From Leptolyngbyaceae cyanobacterium (GTDB lineage Bacteria > Cyanobacteriota > Cyanobacteriia > Cyanobacteriales > Aerosakkonemataceae): 42,360 nucleotides of DNA. Location: NCBI GenBank assembly GCA_036703985.1, contig DATNQN010000078.1, forward strand, positions 1 through 42,360, in the 5' to 3' direction. The notes below the pieces were generated by a model. The model ran no database searches. It saw nothing but the letters and a program-made list of their open reading frames with translations, and was not told where the DNA came from. Shown here one piece after another: positions 10,760 through 22,662 of the stretch (positions are counted from its first letter, which is position 1; each line of letters begins with the position of its first letter). The translations under genes and the position numbers were made by a program.

Positions 10760-12967
10760 ATGTCTATTCTTATTACTATAAAAATCAACTCCGAGCAAGA
10801 TGTAGTAATGTCTCGTCAGCGGGCGAGACAAATTGCAGAATTGCTAACTTTTGATTCCCAAGACCGCACTCGGATTGCTACTGCTGTATCGGAAATTGCC
10901 CGCAACAGTTTTAAATACGCTCAAAATGGAAAGGTAGAGTTTGAAATAGCGGAAGATCTACCTCCACTTTGGTTAAAGAAGATCGAACGGGAAATAACTC
11001 CTTTTCCATCTTCTAATTTTGATTGTCAATACCTGTGGGTTTGTATTAGCGATCGAGGACAGGGTATCGATGATTTGGGTAGTATTTTAGATGGTCGGTA
11101 TCATTCTCAAACCGGAATGGGATTAGGGATTATCGGTAGCAAGCGGTTAATGGATCGATTTTATATTACATCAACTCCTGGTGAGGGAACAACAGTTGTG
11201 ATGGCTAAAGTTTTGCCAAAGCGAACGCCCAAATTAACTGGCAAAGATTTGGCTAAAATTGCGGATCAACTAGCGCTCCAATATCCCCAAAGCCTGTTTG
11301 AAGAAGTTCAGCAGCAAAACCTAGAACTCATCAATACTCTAGAAGAACTCCGAAAACGACAAGAAGAATTAAGCCAGTTAAATAGAGAACTGGAAGATAC
11401 TAATCGGGGTGTAGTGGCTTTATATGCAGAATTAGATGAAAAAGCGGAATTTTTACAGCGTGCTAACGAATTGAAAACCCGTTTTCTATCTAATATGAGT
11501 CATGAATTTCGCACGCCTCTTAACTCGATTACGTCTTTGTCTAGAATGCTACTAGATCGGATGGATGGAGAATTAACTTCTGAGCAAGAGAAACAAGTTT
11601 TGTTAATTCATAAATCGGCAGAAGGTCTTTCTGAATTAGTTAATGACTTATTAGATTTGGCTAAAGTAGAAGCCGGAAAAATATTGGTTCACCCCAATGA
11701 ATTTGAGGTGAAAGATTTATTTGCTACTCTGCGCGGAATGTTACGTCCTTTATTAAATAATTCCTCTGTTTATCTATCATTTGAAGAACCTGTTGATATT
11801 CCTACTCTCTATACTGATGAGGGAAAAGTCGCGCAAATTCTTAGAAACTTTATTTCTAACGCGATTAAATATACAGAGCAAGGCGAAGTAATGGTTCAAG
11901 CTAGTAAACTCGGCCATTATGTAGTCTTTGCGGTGTCGGATACGGGAATTGGCATTGATCCTCAAGATCGAGAGCGCATTTTTGAAGAGTTTATCCAACT
12001 AGATTCTGATATGCAGAAACGAGTAAAAGGTACTGGTTTGGGGTTACCTTTATCTCGTAAATTGGCCGAATTACTGGGAGGTAATGTTTCTGTCAAAAGC
12101 CAGTTAGGTGTAGGCTCGACTTTTTTTGCTACTATACCACTTATTTATGGTGATTTACCAAAAGAAAGTTCGCTTCGGCAGACAAGCTGGCAGTTAGATG
12201 ACGATCGCATTCCTATTCTAGTAGTAGAAGACCATGAAGATACTCTCTTCACTTATCAAAAATATTTCGAGAAAACTGTTTATCAAATTCTGCCAGCCCG
12301 TTCATTAAAAGAAGCTAGACAAATACTCCAAAAGATACTACCTAAAGCCATAATTTTAGATATCTTACTCGAAGAAGGAAGTGCATGGCCTTTACTTTGT
12401 GAAATGAAAGAAAATCCCTGTACGAAAAATTTACCTATTATCGTAATTACAGTGGTTGACAATCAGAAGAAAGCCCTGGCTTTGGGTGCTGATGCTTTTT
12501 TTATCAAACCTGTTGATCGATTACAACTTTTACATAATATAAATAATTTAATCAATCGTAACAAAGAGCAAAGTATCTTAATTATTGATGATCGAGAAGT
12601 ATCTCGGTATTTACTTAGAAAAATCCTTGCCGACCAACCTTTTACCGTAATCGAAGCAACAGATGGGTCTTCTGGAATCGAGTACGCACAAAAGAAAAAC
12701 CCTAGTTGTATTTTTTTAGACTTGGTAATGCCGGATCTAGACGGGTTTAAAGTTCTCGAACGCTTGAAAGAGGATCGGTTTACCAGGGGAATACCTGTAA
12801 TAATTAATACTTCAAAGCAACTCATGCCAGAAGAACAAAGCTATCTTTCTGGAAATGTGCTGGGAGTTCTTTCTAAAGAAAGTTTATCCACAGAACGAGC
12901 TAAGGGTATTCTACGAGAAGTTCTGTTAAAAGCTGGGTTAGTTCTCAACTCTCATTACGGAGGATGA
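10760..12967 (+). CDS. Hybrid histidine kinase with N-terminal RsbT-like domain and two receivers
   Basis: Predicted soluble phosphorelay protein of 735 residues with no membrane segment. Order: RsbT-like GHKL domain (1-150; N-box VSEIARNSFKYA, G1 SDRGQGIDD, G2 TGMGLGIIGSKRL, TPGEGT), coiled coil (about 180-240), HisKA with His248 (FLSNMSHEFRTPLNS), HATPase (FISNAIKYT, SDTGIGID, GTGLGLPLSRKL), receiver 1 (about 483-595; Asp534, Lys583) and receiver 2 (about 604-720; Asp610/611, Asp654, Lys706). It therefore holds two separate ATP-binding GHKL domains. Its place after rsbT and the RsbX-like gene suggests that stressosome state is passed into a phosphorelay; this is inference. No DNA-binding domain is present. 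Confidence 0.9.
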   Translation: MSILITIKINSEQDVVMSRQRARQIAELLTFDSQDRTRIATAVSEIARNSFKYAQNGKVEFEIAEDLPPLWLKKIEREITPFPSSNFDCQYLWVCISDRGQGIDDLGSILDGRYHSQTGMGLGIIGSKRLMDRFYITSTPGEGTTVVMAKVLPKRTPKLTGKDLAKIADQLALQYPQSLFEEVQQQNLELINTLEELRKRQEELSQLNRELEDTNRGVVALYAELDEKAEFLQRANELKTRFLSNMSHEFRTPLNSITSLSRMLLDRMDGELTSEQEKQVLLIHKSAEGLSELVNDLLDLAKVEAGKILVHPNEFEVKDLFATLRGMLRPLLNNSSVYLSFEEPVDIPTLYTDEGKVAQILRNFISNAIKYTEQGEVMVQASKLGHYVVFAVSDTGIGIDPQDRERIFEEFIQLDSDMQKRVKGTGLGLPLSRKLAELLGGNVSVKSQLGVGSTFFATIPLIYGDLPKESSLRQTSWQLDDDRIPILVVEDHEDTLFTYQKYFEKTVYQILPARSLKEARQILQKILPKAIILDILLEEGSAWPLLCEMKENPCTKNLPIIVITVVDNQKKALALGADAFFIKPVDRLQLLHNINNLINRNKEQSILIIDDREVSRYLLRKILADQPFTVIEATDGSSGIEYAQKKNPSCIFLDLVMPDLDGFKVLERLKEDRFTRGIPVIINTSKQLMPEEQSYLSGNVLGVLSKESLSTERAKGILREVLLKAGLVLNSHYGG

Positions 12968-13063
12968 TAATTTCTGCCAAAATTAAGCAAAATAACCAAT
13001 GACTAATCGCCCACAGAAATAAAAAATATACAGATAAGTAATTAGCGCTCACCAAATAAAATT

Positions 13064-15517
13064 ATGTCTAAGGAGCATCGAGTAACTGTCTTACACATAG
13101 ACGACAACGAAGCTAACCGCTATATAGTTTCTCGGATGCTTCGGAATGCTGGATTTGAGGTGATGGAATCTTCTACCGGTCACACAGGTTTGCAGTTGGC
13201 ACGGGAAGCACAGCCGGATTTAATTATTCTAGATGTAAAATTGCCTGACATTGGCGGTTTTGAAGTGTGCCGTCGGGTTAAAGCTCATCCAGCTACGTCT
13301 TCTATTCCCGTATTGCATTTATCAGCCAAATTTATCAAAAGCGAAGATAAAGCGCAGGGATTGGAAGGTGGTGCGGATGCCTACCTAGCTCAGCCGGTTG
13401 AGCCGATCGAATTGATTGCTACGATCAAAGCTTTGCTTCGCATCCGAAAAGCTGAAGAGTCTGCATTAGCATTAGCGCGGGAGTGGAAAACTACTTTCGA
13501 TGCGATTAGTGATGGGGTTTGTTTGCTTAATAAAGAAGGCAAAATTGTTAGATATAATCAAGGTTTTCAATCTCTTTTGCAAATCGAGCGCTTGAGTAGT
13601 GCGTTCTGTTCCCACGCAATGGAAACATCGAGCGAGGAAAAAGACGATCAAAATGTTACACCGCTAGGAGAAGAAGTAGACACATCATTAAAACTAGCGG
13701 AAAATGACCTCGTACAAGAGCTATTTCCTCATTTAACTGATGGGCAAAATGGTATTAGTAAAGTAAATATTTTTCAACTTATTCAAGAAACTAAGGCGAG
13801 AGAAAGTTTAGAATTGCAGTTGGAAGAGCGTTGGTTTTCCGTGACAGCAGACCCGATGTTTGATCGGCAAGAAAATTTTACTGGTGCTGTTTATATCCTG
13901 GCTGATATTACAGACCGAGTAAAAGCGCAAGAAGCATTGCGGGTAAGTGAAGAAAGATTTCGTTTGTTATTGGAAAATGTGGAAGATTATGCAATTTTCT
14001 TTCTGGATATTGATGGGCGAGTGATTCGTTGGAGTACAGGAGCAGAAAGAATTATTGGTTATCAAACGAGGGAAATTTTAGGAAAATTTGCCTCAATTAT
14101 TTTTACGCCAGAAGATTTAGAGTTGGGTGCAGATCGGCAAGAATTGGCAATAGCGATCGCAGAAGGCAGAGCAGAGGACGAACGGTGGCATCTGCGGAAA
14201 AACGGGACTCGCTTTTGGGGAAGTGGAATGGTAACTCCTTTACGGGATGACAGTGGTCAACTGAGGGGTTTTGCCAAGATTATGCGGGACTTTACCGAAC
14301 GCAAACGAGCAGAAGATGAGCGCAACCTTTTATTAGCGAGGGAACAGGAAGCACGCGCTCAAGCAGAAACGGCGAACCGGATGAAGGATGAATTTTTGGC
14401 TACCCTTTCTCATGAATTGCGATCGCCTTTGAATGCAATGCTGGGATGGGCGCAACTGCTCAACAGTCGCAGGTTTGACGAACAAACTTTTACAAAAGCG
14501 ATCGATATTATAGAGCGCACCGCCAGAGTACAAGCTCAATTAGTAGATGACTTATTAGATGTTTCTCGAATTATTCAAGGTAAGCTGCTCTTGAATGTTC
14601 GCCCAGTGGAATTGGCTACCATAATTGGTGCCGTATTAGATACTATACGGCCAGCCGCTCAAGCAAAAGGAATCGAACTGCAAAGTTTTTTAGATCCGGT
14701 AACCGGTTTGGTAGTAGGAGATTCAGACCGTTTGCAGCAAGTAATTTGGAATTTAATATCCAATGCGATTAAATTTACCCCTAATGGGGGACAAGTAGAG
14801 GTACGACTAGAAAAAGTTAATTCTCAAGTTCAAATTACGGTAAAAGATACGGGAAAAGGAATCAGCGCTGATTTTGTACCTTACGTTTTCGAGCGATTTC
14901 GGCAAGCTGATAGCTCGATGACTAGAGCATATAATGGCTTGGGTCTTGGGTTGGCGATCGTCCGCCATCTGGTAGAACTGCACGGTGGAACGGTTCGTGC
15001 AGAAAGTGAAGGGGAAGATTTGGGGGCAACTTTTATCGTTAGTTTTCCGATTATGTCCGTTCGCAAGCAGGAAAATGAATGGGAGCAATTATCGCAAGAA
15101 ATAGATAATTCAGAAAATTCTCCTTCTTTAGATGGATTGCGGGTATTACTGGTAGATGATGACCCGGATACGCGATTTTTCCTGTGTACGGCGCTGACCC
15201 AGTGGGGTGCTAAAGCGATCGAAGCTTCATCCGTTGAAGAGGCGATGAAAGCGCTCGAACAGTGGAAGCCCGATGTGCTGATCAGCGATATCGGAATGCC
15301 AGAAGAAGATGGTTACAGTTTGATCCGCAAAGTGCGATCGCTAAGTGCAGAACAAGGTGGACTAATTCCGGCTGCCGCACTCACCGCATATGCCAGAACT
15401 GAAGACCGCACGCGATCGCTCTTAGAAGGTTTTCAGATCCACGTACCCAAACCCGTCGAGCCTAACGAATTGGTGGCTGTGGTTGCTACCCTGGCAGGGC
15501 GAGTCAGTAAATTTTAG
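13064..15517 (+). CDS. Hybrid histidine kinase REC-PAS-PAS-HisKA-HATPase-REC
   Basis: Soluble 817-residue phosphorelay protein. N-terminal receiver (about 7-125; acidic pair Asp13/14, phospho-acceptor Asp57), PAS 1 (about 140-290, with a long low-similarity insert at 178-250), PAS 2 (about 297-415), HisKA with His450 (FLATLSHELRSPLNAM), HATPase (LISNAIKFT, VKDTGKGI, GLGLGLAIVRHL) and C-terminal receiver (about 692-810; Asp742, Lys796). In the first receiver the usual KP is replaced by QP (Gln110), so its switching may be altered. It follows the RsbT-kinase fusion by 96 nt and probably receives phosphate from it or shares its output. The stop codon lies inside a TTTTAGA heptamer repeat. Confidence 0.9.
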   Translation: MSKEHRVTVLHIDDNEANRYIVSRMLRNAGFEVMESSTGHTGLQLAREAQPDLIILDVKLPDIGGFEVCRRVKAHPATSSIPVLHLSAKFIKSEDKAQGLEGGADAYLAQPVEPIELIATIKALLRIRKAEESALALAREWKTTFDAISDGVCLLNKEGKIVRYNQGFQSLLQIERLSSAFCSHAMETSSEEKDDQNVTPLGEEVDTSLKLAENDLVQELFPHLTDGQNGISKVNIFQLIQETKARESLELQLEERWFSVTADPMFDRQENFTGAVYILADITDRVKAQEALRVSEERFRLLLENVEDYAIFFLDIDGRVIRWSTGAERIIGYQTREILGKFASIIFTPEDLELGADRQELAIAIAEGRAEDERWHLRKNGTRFWGSGMVTPLRDDSGQLRGFAKIMRDFTERKRAEDERNLLLAREQEARAQAETANRMKDEFLATLSHELRSPLNAMLGWAQLLNSRRFDEQTFTKAIDIIERTARVQAQLVDDLLDVSRIIQGKLLLNVRPVELATIIGAVLDTIRPAAQAKGIELQSFLDPVTGLVVGDSDRLQQVIWNLISNAIKFTPNGGQVEVRLEKVNSQVQITVKDTGKGISADFVPYVFERFRQADSSMTRAYNGLGLGLAIVRHLVELHGGTVRAESEGEDLGATFIVSFPIMSVRKQENEWEQLSQEIDNSENSPSLDGLRVLLVDDDPDTRFFLCTALTQWGAKAIEASSVEEAMKALEQWKPDVLISDIGMPEEDGYSLIRKVRSLSAEQGGLIPAAALTAYARTEDRTRSLLEGFQIHVPKPVEPNELVAVVATLAGRVSKF

Positions 15518-15948
15518 ATTTTAGATTGAAAAATATACTCTTGCTTCCTTTTCTGCTGCCCCTTGCCATCTCTTGGTATTGGCTAGCGATCGAAACTAAA
15601 ACGTGAAAAATTAAAAATAGGATAAGTTAGTTGTTTTTTTATTGCAATTTTTAATAGTTTTATCTTAAATTGCCAAATTGTGCTTCTCCATTTGCAAAAT
15701 AGTAAGGTCGAACCATCACTAGCCGTTATTTACCTGAGTTCGATCGGCTAAATCACCAATTGGCAAGGCTTTTGGCTAGAGAAACATTTTTTGATTTACC
15801 CGAAAACCTCTTCTCAATGTCTTATGTACCATCCACAAATTTTCTAGATGAGCGTAATTTTAAGTAATGTTACTACAACATGGTATGATTGCCTTTGGCG
15901 ATCCAAAGCCAAGTCAATTCGCAGGACTGATTCACCAGTCCCCTAACC
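15518..15948 (+). promoter_or_regulatory. Leader and probable promoter of the atp operon
   Basis: 431 nt without a gene. A TATGAT hexamer at 15884-15889 is a plausible -10 box; no convincing -35 was found. Two stems lie between it and the first gene: CTTTGG/CCAAAG (within 15891-15910) and a perfect GGACTG/CAGTCC (15924-15929/15936-15941), the latter only 7 nt before the TTG start of atp1. It therefore could block that start. Confidence 0.45.
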
Positions 15949-16386
15949 TTGTCAGACTCATCTCACGAAACCACTAATGTAAAAGCAGAGCTTGCTCAAG
16001 CTGATGGGCTGGAAACTGAAACCAGCACATCCATGCAGGAATTCTACAACCTACAACAAGAGTTGCTGATGGCCACTCTGGTTGTGACAGGGATTGTTTT
16101 TATTTCTGTGTGGATTTTTTACAACCTTAACATTGCTCTAAATTACTTGATTGGGGCGTGCACAGGTGTGGTTTACTTGAGAATGTTGGCTAAAGATGTT
16201 GAGCAACTGAGCGGCCAGAAAAAAAGTCTCTCAAAGACAAGGTTTGCTCTGTTTATTGGGTTGATTATAGTAGCAACTCAATGGCGTCAGCTACAAGTTG
16301 TCCCAATATTTTTGGGATTCCTAACATATAAAGCCGCGCTCATCATCAATATGGTGCGAACGTTGATGCCATCTGACCCTAAATAG
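15949..16386 (+). CDS. atp1: ATP synthase-associated membrane protein Atp1 (AtpI-like)
   Basis: Small membrane protein encoded first in cyanobacterial atp operons; its bacterial relatives assist c-ring assembly. 145 residues with an acidic N-terminal tail and four hydrophobic segments (about 38-60, 63-80, 100-115, 120-137). The signature [22 protein letters not shown] is typical of the cyanobacterial family. The TTG at 15949 is chosen because it gives the usual MSDSSxET-type N-terminus, but there is no Shine-Dalgarno sequence; ATG 16033 (Met29) would remove only the tail. Confidence 0.85.
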   Translation: MSDSSHETTNVKAELAQADGLETETSTSMQEFYNLQQELLMATLVVTGIVFISVWIFYNLNIALNYLIGACTGVVYLRMLAKDVEQLSGQKKSLSKTRFALFIGLIIVATQWRQLQVVPIFLGFLTYKAALIINMVRTLMPSDPK

Positions 16387-16447
16387 GTCAGTTACGCTTG
16401 GAATCCTCCAAAGCTAAATTTCGGGGAAAAGAGCCTGAATTGAAAAA

Positions 16448-17203
16448 ATGCTCAGTGTCTTAAACGCCTTTAATTCTTTTTACTTGGCCAATTTAGAAGT
16501 GGGTCACCATTTCTACTGGCATTTAGGCAATCTAAAAATACATGGGCAGGTTTTTCTCACCTCTTGGTTTGTGATTGGCCTGTTAGTAGTAGCATCCCTA
16601 GCTGCTACGCGCAATATCCAGAGAATTCCTAGCGGCATACAAAATTTTATGGAATATGCGCTGGAATTTATTCGGGATTTGGCTAAAAACCAGTTAGGAG
16701 AAAAAGAATACCGTCCTTGGGTGCCCTTCATCGGCACATTGTTTTTGTTTATCTTTGTATCGAATTGGTCAGGAGCGCTCATTCCTTGGAAGCTGATTCA
16801 TCTTCCAGAAGGTGAGCTAGCGGCTCCTACTAATGACATCAATACTACGGTAGCGTTGGCTTTACTAACCTCCCTAGCATATTTTTATGCAGGATTTAGC
16901 AAGCGCGGTTTAGGGTACTTTAAAAAGTATATTGAGCCGACGCCGATTCTATTGCCGATCGCGATTCTAGAAGATTTCACTAAGCCTCTTTCCCTTAGCT
17001 TCCGTCTATTCGGGAACATTTTGGCAGATGAATTAGTAGTAGCAGTGCTAGTGCTGCTAGTTCCTCTATTTATACCCTTACCAGTAATGGCATTGGGTTT
17101 ATTTACTAGTGCAATTCAAGCCCTAGTATTTGCCACCCTTGCTGCTGCCTATATTCATGAGGCACTGGAGGGACATGGCGAAGAAGGTCATGAAGAACAC
17201 TAA
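16448..17203 (+). CDS. atpB: ATP synthase F0 subunit a
   Basis: Thylakoid membrane subunit forming the two proton half-channels next to the c-ring. 251 residues with five to six membrane segments. Arg186 in [14 protein letters not shown] is the essential arginine facing the c-ring glutamate. Named atpI in plant and older cyanobacterial usage. It follows atp1 by 61 nt in the conserved operon order. A histidine- and glutamate-rich C-terminal tail ([14 protein letters not shown]) is typical of cyanobacteria. Confidence 0.97.
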   Translation: MLSVLNAFNSFYLANLEVGHHFYWHLGNLKIHGQVFLTSWFVIGLLVVASLAATRNIQRIPSGIQNFMEYALEFIRDLAKNQLGEKEYRPWVPFIGTLFLFIFVSNWSGALIPWKLIHLPEGELAAPTNDINTTVALALLTSLAYFYAGFSKRGLGYFKKYIEPTPILLPIAILEDFTKPLSLSFRLFGNILADELVVAVLVLLVPLFIPLPVMALGLFTSAIQALVFATLAAAYIHEALEGHGEEGHEEH

Positions 17204-17370
17204 GGACGCAGGATAGATTTAACCTGAATCCTTAAGACGTTCAAAGTTTCCTAAATTGATGTATTTTTGAATTTTGGAAGCGGAAATCAACCAGCAAAAA
17301 TTGATTTTCCATGTCTCTTGAGAAAGAGGCTTGCTCCCAAACAAAATCCCCCAAAAAGATTGGTGGGTGA

Positions 17371-17664
<294 letters not shown>

Positions 17665-17747
17665 GAATTACTAACTGCGTAGAGACGTTGGATTAAACGT
17701 CTCTACGATGTCTGTTTTTGTACCAGTCGTGGTTAAATTTGTAAACA

Positions 17748-18182
17748 ATGTTTGACTTTGACGCCACTTTGCCGTTAATGGCAGTGCAATTTCTGCTTTT
17801 AGCAGCACTGTTGAATGCGATTTTCTATAAACCACTGACCAAAGCACTGGACGATCGCGATAATTACATTCGTAAAAACGAGACTGACTCGCGGGAACGT
17901 TTAGCCAAAGCAGAAGCTCTCGCCAAGCAATATGAAGAACAGCTAGCGTCTGCCAGAAGAGCGTCTCAAGCCGTCATCACAGCTGCTCAGGAAGATGGTA
18001 AGAAAATCGCTGCCGATAAAATAGCCGAAGCGCAAAAAGAAGGGCAATCTCAAATATTAGAAGCCCAGCGAGAAATCGATCGGCAAAAACAAGAAGCAAT
18101 GGCTTCCCTAGAGCAAGACGTAGATGCTTTGAGTCGTCAAATTATCGAAAAACTTTTGGGGCCAGCACTTGCTAACAGATAG
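17748..18182 (+). CDS. atpF': ATP synthase F0 subunit b'
   Basis: One of the two different b-type stator stalk subunits of photosynthetic organisms (called atpG in cyanobacterial usage). 144 residues: one N-terminal membrane segment (about 8-27) with [16 protein letters not shown], then a long charged, alanine-rich helix forming the peripheral stalk. It is followed by a 567-nt non-coding gap before subunit b. Confidence 0.96.
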   Translation: MFDFDATLPLMAVQFLLLAALLNAIFYKPLTKALDDRDNYIRKNETDSRERLAKAEALAKQYEEQLASARRASQAVITAAQEDGKKIAADKIAEAQKEGQSQILEAQREIDRQKQEAMASLEQDVDALSRQIIEKLLGPALANR

Positions 18183-18749
18183 CTTGCACTGAGTTTTTCA
18201 GTTCTAAAAACTTAGAAAAACTAAGTGATTAGGGGAAAAATCAAGATATTAGAATACTCAGCCGCATAAATGTGAATAGCCTCATAGATATAGGCAAAAA
18301 TCATGATAGTTATAGTTATCCTTACATATCATGATTTAATCGCAATTTATTCTGTGGCATTATCGGCTAATTAAAATTGGCAGATGCAGTCTTGGTTGAC
18401 CATTCTTTAACATCAGCAAATAGTTGAATAAAGAGGTAAACCGACAAAAAGCATCGACTAACCATAAACTAAAGCCGCTAATATCGAGATGCAGGCAAAG
18501 CTGCTAGAAAAATCGCAAGCAAAATCTAGTAGGCAGTCTCAACCAAACTTCCATTTATTTGCAGGCGAGACACCTGCAATTGAATCGTAGGTAGTACTGC
18601 TCGACCTGCGTGTTTTAATTATTGAACCAGCTGACACCCATTTATCCCCAAATGCGGTAAAGTCTGCTGTTATCCATATTTTGGATATGGAAATGAACTG
18701 TCTGGTCAAGATGGCTTAGTCACGATCTGTTGGGGTTTTTAGGAGCGGT
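18183..18749 (+). other. 567-nt non-coding gap inside the atp operon, rich in inverted repeats
   Basis: No coding frame of note. Structures seen: two short stems directly after atpF' (ACTGA/TCAGT, 18188-18202; CTTAG/CTAAG, 18211-18225); a perfect 11-bp inverted repeat AAATCATGATA/TATCATGATTT (18298-18308/18327-18337); GCAGG/CCTGC (18561-18577); and TCCATAT/ATATGGA (18673-18691). GGAG at 18741-18744 serves the atpF start. b' and b genes are normally close together in cyanobacteria, so this may be an inserted element or a processing or promoter region. Confidence 0.7.
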
Positions 18750-19295
18750 ATGATGGGGAATTGGTTATTTCTAGCAACAGAAGCTCACGAAGCAGCTGAA
18801 AAAGGTGGTTTTGGTCTAAATTTTGATATTTTAGAAACCAACCTGATCAACCTAGCCATTTTAATTGGCATACTGGTTTATTTTGGGCGGAATGTTTTAA
18901 CTAATACGTTGGCAGAGAGACGCTCTCGAATCGAACAAGCAATTAGAGAGGCAGAGGAACGCCAACGCAGTGCTGCTGGAGCGTTGGCAGAACAACAACA
19001 AAAGTTAGCCCAGGCGCAAGCAGAAGCAGAAAGAATTAAAAAAGAAGCGGAACAAAACGCCCAAAAAGCTAAAGAAGCCATCCTAGCTAAGGCAGCTGAA
19101 GATGTGGAAAAATTAAAGCAAACAGCTGTCCAAGATTTGAATACACAAAGAGAAAAAGCGATCGCAGAACTGCGCCAACGGGTGGCAGCGATGGCTATGC
19201 AGAGAGTGGAATCTCAACTGCAATCCGTTTTAGATGAATCTGCTCAACAACAATTAATCGATCGCAGCATAGCCAGCGTGGGAGGTGGATCGTGA
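18750..19295 (+). CDS. atpF: ATP synthase F0 subunit b
   Basis: Peripheral-stalk partner of b'. 181 residues: a short soluble N-terminus ([31 protein letters not shown]), a membrane helix (about 32-48), then a long heptad-rich charged helix. Starts at ATG 18750, with ATG also at 18753; the GGAG sequence about 5 nt upstream supports either. Its stop overlaps the atpH start (GTGA), indicating translational coupling. Confidence 0.96.
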   Translation: MMGNWLFLATEAHEAAEKGGFGLNFDILETNLINLAILIGILVYFGRNVLTNTLAERRSRIEQAIREAEERQRSAAGALAEQQQKLAQAQAEAERIKKEAEQNAQKAKEAILAKAAEDVEKLKQTAVQDLNTQREKAIAELRQRVAAMAMQRVESQLQSVLDESAQQQLIDRSIASVGGGS

Positions 19296-19846
19296 AAGGT
19301 GGTGCAATTAGCGCCCAGGTGCTAGAGCCTTATGCTCAGGCATTAATGGATGTAGCTCAAACTCATAATTTAGTAGACAAAATAGGCGAAGACGTTAGTT
19401 CTTTGTTGAATTTGTTGGAAAGCTCCCCAGAACTGAAGGGCTTTTTAACCAATCCATTGATCGGGGCGGACGTTAAAAAATCCGTGTTGCAGCAGTTGGC
19501 AGGTGAAGAAGTCCACCCCTATGTCATGAACATTTTGAAGCTGTTGGTAGAGCGGCGGCGCATTATGTTCCTAGAGGGAATTTGTCAACAATTTCAAACA
19601 CTGTTGCGCCAGCTAAAACAAACTGCTCTAGCAGAAGTTGTCTCGGCTGTAGAACTTTCAGAATCACAGCGAGAATCTGTTAAGGAAAAGGTCAAAGCGA
19701 TCTCCGGTGCTCATGAAGTTGAACTGAAGACAAAAATCGATCCGGACTTACTGGGTGGTGTCATCATCAGAGTAGGATCTCAGGTACTTGATGCTAGCGT
19801 CAGAGGACAACTTCGTAGAATCGGAATGGTTCTCAGTGCTGGGTAA
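19292..19846 (+). CDS. atpH: ATP synthase F1 subunit delta
   Basis: Connects the top of F1 to the b/b' stalk (called atpD in cyanobacterial usage). 184 residues; N-terminal helical domain with [10 protein letters not shown] (about 13-22) and C-terminal signature [27 protein letters not shown]. The GTG start overlaps the end of atpF by four bases. It is followed by 172 nt of heptamer repeats before atpA. Confidence 0.96.
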   Translation: MKGGAISAQVLEPYAQALMDVAQTHNLVDKIGEDVSSLLNLLESSPELKGFLTNPLIGADVKKSVLQQLAGEEVHPYVMNILKLLVERRRIMFLEGICQQFQTLLRQLKQTALAEVVSAVELSESQRESVKEKVKAISGAHEVELKTKIDPDLLGGVIIRVGSQVLDASVRGQLRRIGMVLSAG

Positions 19847-19860
19847 GTCGAATTTGATTA

Positions 19861-21536
<1,676 letters not shown>

Positions 21537-21653
21537 AAGTTAGTAGTTAGGGGCTAGCGGTTAGAGAAGAGTTACTCATCTTAATTCCTTAGCCCTTAAT
21601 ATCTATTTATTTAGCCTCTTCTTTTCCTCATTCCTAATCCCTAGTCCCTGGTT

Positions 21654-22601
21654 ATGGCAAATTTAAAAACAATTCGCGATCGAATTAAGTCGGTCAAAAA
21701 TACTAAAAAAATCACCGAAGCGATGCGGTTGGTGGCGGCTGCTAAGGTGCGTCGCGCTCAAGAACAGGTAATTGCTACCCGTCCTTTTGCTGATGCTTTG
21801 GCTCAAGTTCTCTACGGTTTGCAATCCCGCTTGCGGTTTGAAGAAGCCAACTTGCCTTTGCTCAGACAACGGGAAGTACAAAGAGTTGGGCTGTTGGTAA
21901 TTTCAGGCGATCGCGGTTTGTGCGGCGCTTACAATACTAACGTAATTCGTCGTGCTGAAAACCGCGCCAAGGAATTAAAAGCAGAAGGTCGCGACTACAA
22001 ATATATTTTAGTAGGACGCAAAGCTACCCAATATTTCCAACGACGCAACCAGCCAATTGATGCTACTTATACTGGTTTGGAACAAATTCCGACAGCAGCA
22101 GAAGCTTCAATGGTTGCTGATGAATTATTATCTTTGTTCCTGTCAGAAAGCGTAGACCGGATCGAGTTGGTTTACACAAAATTTGTTTCGTTAATCAGTT
22201 CTCGTCCTGTCATTCAAACCTTGCTTCCTCTAGATCCTCAAGGTTTAGAAGCGGCTGATGATGAAGTTTTCCGCCTCACTACTAAAGGTGGACAATTCCA
22301 AGTAGAACGGTCGAAAGTTGCGACGGAAGTTCGTCCTTTCCCCAGAGATATGCTGTTCGAGCAAGATCCAGTGCAAATTCTGGATGCTCTATTACCCCTG
22401 TACTTGAATAACCAATTGCTCAGAGCATTGCAAGAATCGGCTGCTAGTGAATTGGCGGCGCGGATGACAGCGATGAATAACGCTAGCGAGAATGCTACTG
22501 ATTTGATTGGTAGCCTTACTCTGTCTTACAATAAAGCACGTCAGGCATCAATTACACAAGAATTGTTAGAAGTTGTAGCTGGTGCCAATGCTCTAGGTTA
22601 G
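21654..22601 (+). CDS. atpG: ATP synthase F1 subunit gamma
   Basis: Central rotor shaft (called atpC in cyanobacterial usage). 315 residues, starting [26 protein letters not shown] and ending [24 protein letters not shown], the two helices that form the shaft. The cyanobacterial/plastid insertion (about residues 196-232, [21 protein letters not shown]) is present but lacks the plastid redox cysteine pair. The upstream 117 nt contain degenerate heptamers (CCCTAGT, CCCTGGT) next to the ATG. Confidence 0.97.
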   Translation: MANLKTIRDRIKSVKNTKKITEAMRLVAAAKVRRAQEQVIATRPFADALAQVLYGLQSRLRFEEANLPLLRQREVQRVGLLVISGDRGLCGAYNTNVIRRAENRAKELKAEGRDYKYILVGRKATQYFQRRNQPIDATYTGLEQIPTAAEASMVADELLSLFLSESVDRIELVYTKFVSLISSRPVIQTLLPLDPQGLEAADDEVFRLTTKGGQFQVERSKVATEVRPFPRDMLFEQDPVQILDALLPLYLNNQLLRALQESAASELAARMTAMNNASENATDLIGSLTLSYNKARQASITQELLEVVAGANALG

Positions 22602-22634
22602 GAGCTATTAAAGTTTTCTATCCCTTGGTTGATA

Positions 22635-22662
22635 GCGCCTGGTTTTCCGGGCGTTTTTTTTT
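22635..22662 (+). terminator. Rho-independent terminator of the atp operon
   Basis: CGCCTGG (22636-22642), a TTTT loop and CCGGGCG (22647-22653) make a 7-bp GC-rich stem with one G-U pair, followed at once by a run of nine T. It lies 34 nt after the gamma stop codon. Confidence 0.9.

Noticed and set aside
15861-15878. Possible NtcA site GTA...TAC before the atp operon
   Set aside because: The spacing is seven bases, not the eight required by the GTA-N8-TAC consensus, and it is not well placed for the TATGAT box.
18183-18749. Group II intron or missing gene between atpF' and atpF
   Set aside because: No domain V-like hairpin or reverse transcriptase frame is seen, and no long frame exists on either strand.
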